A program made the translations under genes and the position numbers. DNA of 64,000 nt from Fomitopsis serialis (Eukaryota; Basidiomycota; Agaricomycetes; Polyporales; Fomitopsidaceae): contig NW_025955114.1 in NCBI RefSeq assembly GCF_022376445.1, forward strand, positions 1 to 64,000, in the 5' to 3' direction. Shown one piece after another: positions 43,324-55,499 of the stretch; positions within the stretch are counted from its first letter, which is position 1, and every line of letters starts with the position of its first letter. The notes beneath the pieces were generated by a model that did not search any database, was not told the DNA's origin, and worked only from the letters and a program-made list of their open reading frames with translations.

Positions 43324-45940
43324 GGTCTAGTAGTTATCAATACGTGGGTGAGTGATGGTCATCTGCTGAGGCCGACCGTAGCGCATTTATATGGGAAGCG
43401 ATGATACCTGGAGCATGCTGAAACGCGCGGCTGTTGCGGGCGCACATTAGCGCGACAGCGAGCGGCAGTTGTCCATATATGCAATCTGCTCCGAGGTGGA
43501 GATCGGCCTGACTTAACGCTGACGATCGTTACGAAGTCAGGCAGAGATGTCTGCACTTCCCAGTACGGACGGTTTGACGTTCGGGACGTGTCTACTTGCG
43601 TCCGAACGGCAACACAGGTATTAATTAACGTTTGAAGGTGGATTTGAGGCACCGGAGCTTGCTGTGATACAGGTGTGTGTCAGAAATGATGCTTAAAGTG
43701 ACAGTTTCGCGCAAGGATACATACCAGGAATGTTCCAGCCGCGGAAAGATCACCACATTACGATTATCTTGAGCGCATCATGAGGATAACACGACACCGC
43801 TGAATGCGCATGCACGCGCTCCGAGACCGCTCGCTGAGATGCGCCGACTCATAAAGGCCGTACATCGGACGTATCTGCGACCTTGAGCAAACCTCCACTG
43901 AGCACTTCACGGAAGGGTAGGCAGTATAGCATATGTCGGCGGACGGATCTGGCGACTGATTCGAGGTCATGGCAGTGCATCTGAGTTCTTTCATCAGCAC
44001 GAAACGATAGATGAGAAGAGACCGAAAGCGAACCTTATGACATACCGTCTAAGGCATTTGCACTGTGGTTCGAATACGAGCTTGAGACAGTCCACGTCGT
44101 AGATCCGAAGCCATCCCGCCCACGGACGCAGGGTGATGCACTCACATTCCGCCGAGCTCTGTTGGTCGAGGTACATACGCATATGAGGAAGTAATCTCAA
44201 TGCGAGTCATATGCAGGGTCATATAGTTGTTAGCCGCGACGGCCGATAGAATCGCATAGCGCGACGTGCTCGGAATCCAGCTTGGCCCGACCGCTGCCTC
44301 TTAGTTGACGTTTACTTCATATTGTCAGGAACTCAGTAAATATGAGACAACTCAGGTACGCATTGAGTAATACTCGAGATGGATCTGAGATGCGGTGCTA
44401 AGACAGCTTTTCTACGTGCAGGGACAGGTTCAGCGATCAAACTTAGGATGAACGTGTAGACCTACCTAAGGAGCTTCTGCCGCAGGAAACCCGCAAGAGT
44501 CAATCGTTCTAAATGCGTCAGTGCGGGAAACCCACTGTGAGACGTGTGCTGGCTGCGTCGTCCACAGACTGCTGAAGTGCATCGCAAATGGCTGCCAAGG
44601 ACTAGGACACCTCAGAAGCGAATGCCTTGACATGTCTTTGGAAGCATGTTCGTGCGATCACCTGCTAGAAGGCCTGTCTAGGTATTTTCAGGAATAATCA
44701 TACAATGTCATTCACGTGAGCGGGACTACTCACTGCGAATGACCAAAGCACACCCAGCACACATAGCTAAGTCGGCCATGCTCTAAGTGTCGGGAACAGC
44801 TGATCGTGAAGATATATGTAACATCTTTCTGAGTGACGTATACAGCTCCAGTGGATAGGAACACGGACGTAGGTCCAAGCTCGCCACAGTACTATCGAGA
44901 GCTCCACAACAGAGTAACAAGACGAACAGGAATGACGACACTCACACACATAAACCTCCGTGTGTCATGATGCATGAAGGACGAGTGGCCAGACGTTCGG
45001 GAGGATACTCGACACAAGAGAGTTTTGGAAACAACTGTTGAAGTTGAATTGAACGGTGGAGGTGGAGCTGAGGTCTGGTGGTGGTGGGGCTCCGTGGGGC
45101 TGGTCGAGAGTGTGACGCCGAGTGACGGGCCGTGACACTCCTACTATTCATGGCAATTCGCTCACGGACGACGCTCGGGAGGGCGGGCTGGCCGGTAACG
45201 CCCGTGTCACGCCCACCGCAGATCTGACAGAGATCGGTGGTGTCGGAGCTGTGGTCTGGTGGTGGCGTGAACTTTCACAGTTGCTGCCAAAACTCTCTAC
45301 AGCAACGTCGAGTGATTTCATGTTCGCTTGCTCCAGTAGGACATCGAGCAAGTCGCATGAGTGATATCCTCGCTGAGCCTCTGCCTCCCAGAGGTATGAA
45401 CAGCCCGATGACCGGTTCTTAGATGCAGAGTGCAGACCGCTATAATCACCCAGAAAGCGGTGATACCAGAACTCGAGACTGGCAGTCAGAACCGGGAATG
45501 ACAGGTGATTTAGGTCGAACTAGGACACCTGGAGTCATGGTAGAGAGGCGTACGCTGGGTAGTAGAGGAAGCGATTGAAATGTTGAATTGGACTCCGTCA
45601 GTGTCACGGTGCGACTGCTGACGTGACCGTGACTCTGTTCTGCGCGTGCTGTCACCGACCGTGACATGAGTACTGTCCAGTAAGTGAATGTCCATTGAAC
45701 GTCCATGAGTCCAACGGCGATGACCAAGTACTCTTTCATCCTGCTTGTGCGCCAGGTTAATATGTTCCCTTTGCCTATCACCTGTGTGCGGCTGCTGCGG
45801 CACAGGCTGTGGGGCCGCCTCGAGTGTAATGGCGGTCAACACTGAAACGAGCCTGCAGCCTCACTCGCCATCCATCTCCGGACTGGTATCGCTACACCTT
45901 TACTGTGTCCCCTGACTGTTCGTTCTCCATCTTTTGCGCC
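43324..45940. other. Long intergenic stretch with a local inverted-repeat cluster
   Basis: 43.4-44.9 kb shows no gene. At 44.95-45.7 kb three related segments occur, two on the minus and one on the plus strand, built around GTGTCACGG and CAATTCAAC words. See the finding at 44950. Confidence 0.45.
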
Positions 45941-47040
45941 ATGTCTGTTCTTAATAAGACCCGCGTCCGACTAACTTCGCTCGCAACACCTGCTAATTTC
46001 TTAGGTCTTTCTCAAAGTCGCAGCGCAGGCACGCTCGCAAACTCTTCCCCCAAGTCCTCCGCCTGCGACACATCTGGCAGCACCTCCTTATCCCAGAATG
46101 CAGGACACAGATTTGCGGAGAAGAAAGGGGAGCTGGCGTCACTAGGACATAGGTCGAGCGTGCGGCGCAGGTCGTCCAACCCTTGTGAGTTTCGGTCCAC
46201 CAGTTATTTTCCTTGCTTCTGATCACATTCAAAGTCTCACCTCTCGGCTACACGTCTGGAAATGACAGTAGACGTACACCAAGCGGTTCCGTGAAGTCGA
46301 CATCTCGGGCGGCTTCCTTCAGTCTGGCAGCGCTTTCACCAGTGCAGGAGCGAGCAACTCTGTTGCCATTGGCGAAGAGCAACCGAGTCTCTGGAGACGA
46401 ACCCGACGTAGACGTTCTGTCTTCCTCAATCGCAAAAATGAAGATCACAATTCCGGAGGCAAGCATCGGGAGCGGGATCTCCCTGGGACCGACACTGTCG
46501 TCAGCGTCGTCTTTGCATTCTCTTGCTTCTTTGTTATCTACGTCGTCTTTGCAACTGGAGCCTACCTCTGAGGCGGACCGCGCCTCGTCCAAATCCAAAC
46601 TCTCCTCGTCTCTGGTTCCGCAAGAAGAGCAAGCGGCCGCGTCGTCACCGGAATCGCCCATCGCACACGCGAGACGGTGCGCGCGGCGCGCGTCGATGCT
46701 CATGCAGCGGTCCTCTGATCAGTACACCTTTTGTGCGCGGGTGCCGAAGGGTATCTCGACAGAGATGGTTACCGTATACGTCAAGCGCGGCTGCAGGCTG
46801 GCCATCGTGGCGGATGCGTGGCATTTGGAACACGATGGTATGTGTCCACTCCTGCGCCATCTCAAGTTGCGTGCTGATGACCTCTCCGCAGCGCATTTCA
46901 GCTGGGAAATCGCTTTCACGCCTAAAGACGTGAACCTGGGTGGTGTGCATGTTGTACTGGACGCGAGCGGCAACCTCACTCTAACGGTTCCTCGTCGTGG
47001 ATATGCTTCTGAGAGCTGTGCTCTTCCGATGTTCCTGTGA
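45941..47040 (+). CDS. Hsp20/alpha-crystallin-like protein with a long disordered head, two exons
   Basis: Exons 45941-46184 and 46235-47040 (50-nt intron, GTGAGT..CAAAG) give 349 residues in frame. The first 240 residues are Ser/Ala/Glu-rich and low-complexity, with no domain. The last 100 resemble an alpha-crystallin fold: YTFCARVPKGISTEMVTVYV (first strands), LAIVADAW, HFSWEIAFTPKDVNL, and VVLDASGNLTLTVPRRG, equivalent to the xGVLxVxxPR strand of small heat-shock proteins. The usual C-terminal IxI motif is missing. Such proteins act as ATP-independent chaperones, but the long head is unlike typical family members of 150-200 residues, so a specialised role is possible. The fold call is from pattern only. 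Confidence 0.65.
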
Positions 47041-47329
47041 TATGCTATGCGATGGCTTTCTACGTTTTGGATTGTGACGTCTCCCTGTCCGGGAAGCTAA
47101 GTGAGACGACTGCACTGCCACCACCGTCCACCTCAAGCCAAGTGTGTGCAACCGTGCACTGCTGGGATATTCGGTGCCACTCTATTGGTCTGAACCGAAA
47201 CTGGGTACGTCTACAACGATCGGGATCATGGCTGAGCGGGCTACCAGGCGAAGATAGAACAAGTGACAGGTCGGCTTCTGTTTGTTTCTCGCTAGTCGTG
47301 CTCAGGACTCCGTTACTGCAGAAGGACCG
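47041..47329. other. Short intergenic stretch
   Basis: Nothing recognised. Confidence 0.45.
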
Positions 47330-48499
47330 ATGCTGGTATCTCGTTGTCTCGGGATCTTCACCCTCAGCATCCCTTTGCTGACTCTTGCCGGAGATGTCGA
47401 AGAAGGCGGCGCGTGTTCTACCTCCAATAGCCGGCTCGACCCCTCTTCGCACACCTTCCTCAGCGACTGCTCCGACACGGCGTTCTGCTCCGTATCATCG
47501 AACTCGACCTCTGCTACGGCCAACTCGACTTCATCCACCACTGCCACGAATGGTACCTGTCAGCCCCGCCGCTGCCGCCGAGACGAGTTCCCGTTCGGTT
47601 ACGGCGAGGACCAGCCACTTCCGCCGCTGTGCTCTGGAGGTAGTTTCTGCCCTGATGACGGAAGTGGGTGCGAGACCCTCGTCGGGCTTGGCCAGGCATG
47701 CCAGATGAACCGGGACGACCAGTGTGCGCCGCCGCCGAAATGGCAGAGCCTCGCGAGTAATTGGAATGTCAACGGGTCGATCTGTCTGAAGTCGACGTGC
47801 ATGTGAGTGAAAGGACCTTGACGGAAGCGAATGTATGAGAGGCTGACCGTCGTGCAGGTACGCGAATGTCTCGCTCGGGCATACGTGCCTCCTCGACGAC
47901 GTGACGTACATCGTAGACGGCCCAGACGGACAGCAGTACAGCAATACGATCACTCGGGACAATTGCCAGTCGCCAAGGTTGTATTGCGACCGGAACAGCA
48001 CACAATGCGTCCTGACTAAGAGTTTGGGCGCGGAGTGCGATACGGATCGCGAGTGCCAGAGCGTACGTTCACATCACATGCATACCTGACGACCGGGTCT
48101 GATCACAACCTGATAGCACAATTGTGGTACCTCTGGAACTTGCATCGATCCACCGGAAATGCCCCTGCACGTAGCTACTTGGCAATACGGCGTTGTCGCA
48201 CTCAGCGTTCTCTTAGGTAACACGCTCTTGAAGGCGCCGTTTGAGCTAACTGACGCTTTGCACGATGTATAGCCATGTCCGCTACGATCGTCATGCTCGT
48301 TCTACTCCATAAGCGTCTGCGCCTGAAGCGGTACCGCGAAATCAGAGAGTACTACGATGAGCAAATTAGGTGCGTATACCTCCGTGCTCAACCTGCGAGT
48401 GTTGATCCTGTTCTTGTTACCAGCCTCCGACGCTCCATTGCCGCGTTGCACGCTGCCGCAGCTGGGAGGTATGAGGATGAAAAGGACGAAGCGTACTAG
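47330..48499 (+). CDS. Cys-rich single-pass membrane protein, five exons
   Basis: Exons 47330-47802, 47858-48062, 48117-48216, 48273-48369, 48424-48499; 951 nt, 316 residues, all in frame. A signal peptide (MLVSRCLGIFTLSIPLLTLA) is followed by an ectodomain of about 220 residues. It has some 20 cysteines spaced like small disulfide-bonded modules (CSGGSFCPDDGSGCETL, GAECDTDRECQS) and many NxS/T sites. One helix (YGVVALSVLLAMSATIVMLV) then leads to a basic and acidic cytosolic tail (HKRLRLKRYREI..DEKDEAY). This is a type I surface protein by topology. I recognise no named family; a wall-sensor or receptor role is a guess. Splitting the helix between exons 3 and 4 is well supported by frame continuity. 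Confidence 0.8.
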
Positions 48500-48891
48500 C
48501 TATTGTTCGTGGTCGGCGTGTCGGCAGTCTTACTCGTTGTCATGAAGTTTGTGGTGGACGATGCTAAGAGAGTAATTGATGTCGTCAGCGACTGGAGCTC
48601 CTTTCGACGGAGCCGACTATGTGACATCTGTTCGAACGTTTGAACAGTCAAGCCATTTTCGTTTCTGTTTATTTCTCCTAAGAGATGCGCAGCATCCAGC
48701 GCAGTAGGCTGAGACTGATATACCGGAACTCGGCTCTTGCAAAAGGCATGTTTCTCTGGCTCGCAACGCCATGATGTACACGGTTGCTTTCTATTATCCA
48801 TAAGTAGTGCATATACATGGCTCGAGCAGCCCGGTGACCATCTGCCAGATGTCTCTGGACAGTCATAGGATTACCGGAGGTAGGGTAACGG
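48500..48891. other. Intergenic stretch between convergent genes
   Basis: Contains the palindromic GTTCGAACGTTTGAAC at about 48629-48644. No gene. Confidence 0.45.
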
Positions 48892-50689
48892 TCACGGGTC
48901 ATTCAGCATTGTCACGAAGCTCTTCGTGCACATCCAACTGAGCGGCATCAACCCAGTTATCGCGCGCATCGGCACCGGTATGCTCTTCAACTTGTGCTGC
49001 ATTTGCACATCAGTTCGCACTCCAAGCTCTGAGGCGACAGGAACGAACGTACCAGATGCTTCCTCATCATGAACGGTGACCGCATGTTCGAATCTAAGAG
49101 TCGACGCCTCGGCTGCATATTCCGGAAACCCATCGCTCCCGACAGGCGGATCTTGGGAGCCAATGTAGATGTCACCCTCGGGTGCTTCACGCAAATTGAT
49201 CAACAACCGAGATATCAGGACTAATTGGAGTCTACGACAATGGCGTCAGAATATGTCGTCATGGGGATGAGCAGAACGTGAATGGATACTTGCGGCAAGA
49301 CCAGGTTGGCGAGGAAGCTGAGGTTTTGGATAGAAATGTTTTCAGTTTCGAGGACCGGGGACCATACAGCCTAATCCACACCGAATTTCTGACCAATGAT
49401 GCCAATCAGAAGGCTCAGAAGAAACACCGCGCTGAAGCTAACTCAAGACGCTGCGCGTTGGAATGTTCTCAGACAGGGACGTACAGAAAGTATATGGTCC
49501 CTAGGAAGGGCGATACATATCAGTGTCTTCAGCTGCCCATGCCGTTTCTGACAATTTGAAAGAACGCACCGTCTCTGAATAGAAGCCAAGAAATGGAATG
49601 TCTCCATAATCCCCTCCTCACCTGAAGTATGACAGTTTTAGCCGTGCGCACCCACGTTGCAATGATGACGATAGCGTCAGCCAGCGCGGTGGATATGAGT
49701 ATCGCCAGTGTTACTGCAATAAGTAGTCAGAAACGCAATGAATACATCCGTCATCAAACCAATCACATCTGGGGATTCAACGCTTTGCTCAGTGTGGTTT
49801 CATCCGATTGTTGGGCGATACCTACATTGTGCTTTGCGTCGGGGAAACATCTACCGTTTCCCAGCAGGTCCAAGATGATTGCAGTTCGACTAAACGGTAC
49901 GAAGGCCTTAGATGAGTGTACTTGGGGGAAATATGGCAGGTTATTAGCCAGTGGCAAAGGCGTGCAGGTGAAACCTACAGCGGTCAAAGCAAAGTTTGCA
50001 AAAGCCAGCACCGACGTGACGATTGTCCATATCCATTGACCACCGCTAACCGCGTAGGCGCGTAGAGCGGTGACAGCTTCTGGGGAAGGCGCCAAATGAG
50101 TGCCTTTGATTCCCAATGAGAAGAAAAAAAAAGCGGACCTGCTATAGCGAATGTACCGGCCAGCCAGAGTGCCGCCCACGAGTCGTTCGTGGTAGAACAA
50201 CTGACATATGGAGCGTCAGAAGTCGAACACATGCCTACTTTCACTATGCGCGCTTCTTACCCTTCAATCTTTACTCGTGAAGCCTCTGAGTGTCTGAGCA
50301 TGCAACCAGAACGACGCAGTACTCACAGTAAGGTCATACTTTGTGACGTAGGTCGTGAGGATAGTTGTGATCGCGTTTCCGAGGACGGATATCCGAAGAA
50401 TGAGAAAAACAGCTTTGGCCACCACAGCTCCTCTTCCGCACCAAAACAGCTCAACTTCGCGGCCAAGCGTGAGGACGTAGTCGTAGATGAGGAACGCTAT
50501 ACTCCGTAGTAGCAGACTTCAAACTTTCGACAGGTGGTGTGAGCACTTACCTACGACTGCTGCATTGAGACAGCCCTGCGTGAACCTCCGGAACACTATG
50601 TTAGTTTCGATTCATGCGGTGCACTAGAAGCATTCTACTCACATGCTATTGAAGTAAGGTACAAGTTCCGCAGCTGGTACGCTCGACAT
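48892..50689 (-). CDS. Seven-helix membrane protein, DUF6533 type
   Basis: The start MSSVPAAELVPYFNSM is at 50689. The core FLIYDYVLTLGREVELFW is at about 50500-50450, followed by AVFLILRISVLGNAITT. Then come WAALWLAGTFAIAG, AVTALRAYAVSGGQWIWTIV, ILISTALADAIVIIATW, SISWLLFRDG continuing to TIYFL across an intron, FSAVFLLSLLIGII and LSFLANLVLP. The last exon is LVLISRLLINLREAPEGD plus a 90-residue tail ending at 48892. The helix exons all keep frame, but two N-terminal junctions could not be fixed. Same unknown family as the genes at 29539, 34873 and 38749. Confidence 0.72.
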
Positions 50690-51378
50690 TGTGTCAGTGC
50701 GTTGGACTGCAGTGCGCAGTAGGAGTACAGTACCACTGACTTCGGAGCCGCCAAGGCATATATACCACCCGTCCATAGGTATGATCGGTACTCTCTGCTA
50801 ATCACTAATATGGCGAGAATAATATACCCGTCACAATGGTCTATTGCGGAGGCCATGACAGGGACGTCGAGCGCATCTATCAAGGGCAGTGAAAGAAGGG
50901 TTCGAAACTTGGAATGGATGTTTTGCAATGACAGGTGCTGCTGGCTCCGGCGCTGAATGAGTCGACCGGATATACTTGCGAAGCTATTGTCAGACTACGA
51001 GGTAAAGGACCTCCACACAGGTGTCGGTGCCAGGCTGACTCGGAGTTGAGTTCGAGCAGATCGTCGGACGCTCGAGCAGATCCCGAATGGCTATGTAGGC
51101 CAGGCTCCTCCCCATCCGCCTTCGGGGGGTAGAGGGGATGAATTTCGAGACCGCAATTCATGTTTTGTGTCCCTATCCTGACCCGCCACACCTCAGCCAC
51201 ATCCCATCAAATATTTCTATCCCCGCCCGATCCTGAATCTCCGTAATCTTATTCCCCTTTACCCCCCTCTGGCGGCTGGCACAAAACATATACAAACAAA
51301 CGGAGCCCCGGCTGCATACCCCCCAATTTGGCGAGTCGATCAATGACCGAGATTATGTAATTACCTGCGCCTCGAGCG
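50690..51378. other. Intergenic stretch
   Basis: Nothing recognised; no clear TATA box for the next gene. Confidence 0.4.
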
Positions 51379-54162
51379 ATGTTCAATTGCGCGAACGCGT
51401 GCACTGCATATGTACAACGGACGAGTGCGTTTTGTACGTCCCGGGCGATGATATCTCTCGCGCAAATCCAGTTCATTCGAAAAGCTCTCCTTGAAGCTCG
51501 TGTGTCACTGTCTGAGCTCGTTCTGGAATCACTCGATGACAAGACCTTCGCCGGGTTCACCTTCTTCGAAGGTCTCAATGCCAATCTTGGCCTTATTCTC
51601 GCGGCGTCTGCGCGGAATACTCGGACGTCTGCCGTGACACGGCGTTGGGCGCATCAAGAAATGAAAGCACATTACCATCGTGTCGCGCGCGAGCTGACGG
51701 ACAAGGACAACGGATGGCATCTCGGTGCCGTGCACATGAAAGCCGAACAAGTCCTTGATTTCCGCATTGAGGACATGGCTGCACGAATGCGGTCCCTGGC
51801 TCCCGAACTATGGGAACTCATTGTGTTCCTCTTGTCAGGCCGAGAGCTCTGGACCGGCCTAGCGGAGGGAGATTCCGAGGATCAAACTCTCAGTCCGGAT
51901 GAGCTGGAGTTGTGGCGGGAGCTTCAAGAGCTCGGCGGAGGCGATGTTCGAGAAGGCGCCGATCCCTCAGCTCCTGCGAAGGATGCTCGATTGAAATTGC
52001 AGCGAGCCTTATGTCATCTAGTGAGCCAGATTGCGAGTGCACATGCTCTTACTCTCGTCCTAATCAACTTTGCCTTCCGCAGAAGACAGTAGTTATACTG
52101 TCTGTAATCATGCACTCGCTCAACCAACAATGCAACGCGTTCGCTGCCGTAAACGCGATCTTCTTCCATTCCTGCAATACACCAGACAAGGTCATCAAGG
52201 CACTCGCTCACATGGGCATCTCAATCTCGCCGTCTTCGATCAATAATGCCGTTCACTCGCTGTCCCGAGAGAGTGCGAGAAATGTTCGCCAGCTCGGGCA
52301 GTCCCTCCGCGCGATGCTCGCATACGACAACTGTGAGCTGACACTCAGAACCATGACACCTACCATCGAGAAATCGGGGGATCGTCTTGTCCACCTTACA
52401 TCAGGGCTCATCATCAAGCTCGAGCATGGTGTCCAGCCTGACGACCTACGCTGCTCACGTAGGCTATGGGAGACGTCGTGGCTCAATCCGAGTGTCCTCT
52501 ACAGCCCAAACCCGCCGCCACGATATTCGTACGAGAACCTCCTGACACTCCATCCCGATCCTCCACATCCATCGGGTTTGTCCCGTAGCGCCCGCTTCAC
52601 AGCATGGCTTTTTCTCGACGCACTCTTCCGACATGGCCCAGAATATTTCCGACAATTCATTCCTTTGTTACCCAACCCAGAAGCCGTCGAACAGATCCCT
52701 GTTGTAAAGCTCACCTACCACCCCGTTCGGTGCATGGATATAAATCAGTCAAAGGTCGACGGCAACATCCAGGCGATCGCGGACTTGCTCAAACAGGCAG
52801 GGATCGGAGACCCCGAGGCCACGGAGGCAGATGAAGACATAGTGGACATATCAGAGCATGTAGTGCTTGTCCATGGTGATCTCGGAACGGCTGAGTGGGT
52901 ACAGGCTATCCAAAAGCGCCGCAGCATCAAGCAGACAGCCCTTCGCCGCCATCAGTTTGCCATCTTTGTCCCAGGTATATTTCACTCGAAGATGGCCTGT
53001 GCAGACGATATCTGGCGCATGTTCATACAACCACCCGAGTCGCGTCGCGATGAGAACAGTCTCATGCATTTTGTGGGGATGCTACGCCCACGAGAAACAG
53101 GCCAGATAGGTTCAAAGCCGAAGTTTCGCCAGATGCACGAGGTGATATTGCACACCGGAATCGTACTGCGGCTGGATTGTTGGCGTACGGAGGCCCGCTC
53201 GCAATATCGTGGTCAAGGAGTGGACAATCTGGATGACTTTGCTCGCCAGACACCGACATTCGAGCAGCTTGTCACCATAGCCCACCGTATGGTCCCCAAG
53301 TACGTTGCCGGGGTGCAGAACCTCTATGCTATGCGCAACCGCAGTGCCGATGTACGCGATCAGCAACACGAAAACATCATGCTCATGCATCAGTATTTTT
53401 CGCTGTACGAGGAGTTCTCCTATCATGCCAATGCGGGAGATATTGGAGGCATTGAGGCAATAATGCCTGCATGGATTGCTCTGTTCAAGGCGACGGGGAA
53501 GCATAAATATGCAAGCTACATGGAGAGGTTCTGGACAGATGTACATTTTGTCTACCCCGAGCGACTGCGGTGAGCACTTCCTGCTGATCTGACGATAGTT
53601 ATGGCGAGACTCATTGTACTGTGGAAGCCATGCAATTCGTTACAACATTCTTGTTAACCCAACAGGCAAACCACACGCTTTCCGGGGGGTCGATTGGGTC
53701 GTTGAGCTGATGAATTTATTCACCAAGGTATCAATGAACCGTTCGTGGTATGGGCGAGGCTGACACACATTCATCAAGGACACTTACGGTGGAGACGGCT
53801 CCAATTACACAAAGGACCGGGTTATCACCGAGTCTCCCAATGTCCTGGTGTACCGAAGTTGTGCTCGCAATGCAGAGCACAATTTTTATCTCTCCGGCCT
53901 CTCGTCAGCTCACGGAAAGAAGAACCTCAAATTAACATTCAGTGCTCTACTCAAAAACATGGATGAAACGAGGCCGCACGAGCGACGTGAGGGTCGGAAG
54001 TCCGCGCATTGCGTCCGAGATATGCTGAGTAAGGGAGTGGGGTTGATGCTCGGCGGGACAAGTGATGTCGACGACGCCGACAGTACAGGACTCGGACCAC
54101 CTCAGGATGGCGTAGATACAACTGTTGATGCAGCAGATCTTAGCCTCGATACTGCATTGTAA
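51379..54162 (+). CDS. DUF6589-type protein, four exons
   Basis: Exons 51379-52020, 52083-53569, 53628-53727 and 53779-54162 total 2613 nt, 870 residues, all in frame. The reading LSVIMHSLNQQCNAFAAVNA with the later AYDNCELTLRT, the core VVLVHGDLGTAEWVQAIQKR, and the end HAIRYNILVNPTGKPHAF with YGGDGSNYTKD and YRSCARNAEHNFYLSGL are the landmarks I associate with DUF6589. That family is very common in mushroom genomes and often lies next to mobile elements. Its function is unknown. The N-terminal 200 residues are not recognised. The start at 51379 is the first ATG of the frame; another ATG at 51448 is possible. Here it sits beside a RecQ remnant and a retrotransposon. Confidence 0.82.
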
Positions 54163-54205
54163 TATCAAAAGGACGTACCTGCCGGGCACTTGTCAGGCTC
54201 AGCCC

Positions 54206-55480
54206 CTATTTTGCAGGACTGCCGTAGAAGCGAGACGGCGGAATGGGCCGCATCAGTGCCTGATTCGAACTGGAAGCTGCTCCTAGTAAGCATCTGTGAG
54301 CATGTGTATCCGAACAAGTCAGAATGGCCATGGACGTACCACTGAAGCCGGATTCCGATGTGATCTGCGAAGATGCACCTGGCACAGCTAAGTTATCCTG
54401 TGGTTGAGGTGACTGACCCGAAAGATCGCGCCGCTCTGCGCGGATAGTATCGAGTGTCGCAACCCGGACATTGCGTCGATACGAGGGAGTGGTGAAGACA
54501 GTGTCTAATACCGTCGAGGGCCCTGGATGCGGACTCGGCGAACGCTGCTGAGGCTCGTCGGCCACTGGCGCCTCATCATGGACAACCGTACGCAGAGCTT
54601 GCTCTCGAGGACCCTTGTTCATGTCATGGTACTTCGGACATGATCGATTGTTTCCTGTATTATAACCTAGTCAGTCATTAAGACATTGACACTCGGCTCA
54701 GCACTCACGATTGTGGCCGGTCTGACCGCATGCGCCACACTTATACTGCCGGACAGTTGGCCTAGATGGTGTCGGAGTGCCAGGAAGAGCTCTGCGGTTT
54801 GGTGTGGTCGATGGTCGAACGCCCGCTGCCGTTGCGTTCATCGCTTGTGGACGAGGGGTTAGCGGTGCCGTCACGAACGGGCTGTCCATAGGAAAGAAGC
54901 TAGAAAACGCTCAGTAACAGAGATGTCAATAGCTTCGACTGACGCACCGCATTATGATGTTTGTCACTGCCTCCCCATACTCCCGAGCCTTGCCCCACTT
55001 CTTCCCTACCTCGCGCTGAATGTCGTCTACCGATTTTATCTTCCTAGCCTGTGCACACTCGACTAGTCGGTCGATCACGTCGTCTGGAATCACGGCACTG
55101 GCACCAAGGCTGTCGAGTAAGGCCCGGCCATACTTGTTGATTGTCCGCTCTCGGCGGAAGGTGTCGAGGGCCGTCCTGAGGTCGTGTCCGGCTGGCGAGA
55201 TGGTCGTGTCCTTCTTGATGCGTGACGCGCGAGGCTGAGGCGGCGCCACATCGCATTCGCGAGGTGCGACTGCCGCGAAGCAGGGAGCATCGGGGGAGCA
55301 CAGGACACAGCAGAGCATGGGTGCCCGTGTGGCACATCGAGAGCAGCCCTCGGCGAGGCAAGGAGGGTCATCCGGCTCTATTAGGCAAGTACCTATCAGA
55401 CGGACGGACCCACAGAACCAAAGCGAGTAAATACAGTTACCGATTTGGTCATTCCGGTAGTACGCCATGATCGGCGCACC
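54206..55480 (-). pseudogene. 3' remnant of a RecQ-like helicase gene with a CCHC zinc knuckle
   Basis: Exons on the minus strand read MAYYRNDQI continuing to GTCLIEPDDPPCLAEG (across a 48-nt intron), a Cys-rich CSRCATRAPMLCC, then DLRTALDTFRRERTINKYG and GASAVIPDDVIDRLVECAQA. These match the tail of Agaricomycete RecQ-like helicases as I remember it. Two further spliced exons give QYKCGACGQTGHNR..C, a CCHC knuckle, and a tail ending at 54206. No helicase motor domain (DEAH box, motif VI) is found upstream, so the gene is 5'-truncated around 55.5 kb. The remaining frame is intact, so a short protein could still be made. Confidence 0.6.
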
Positions 55481-55499
55481 TCGCTCTCGGATATCTCCC

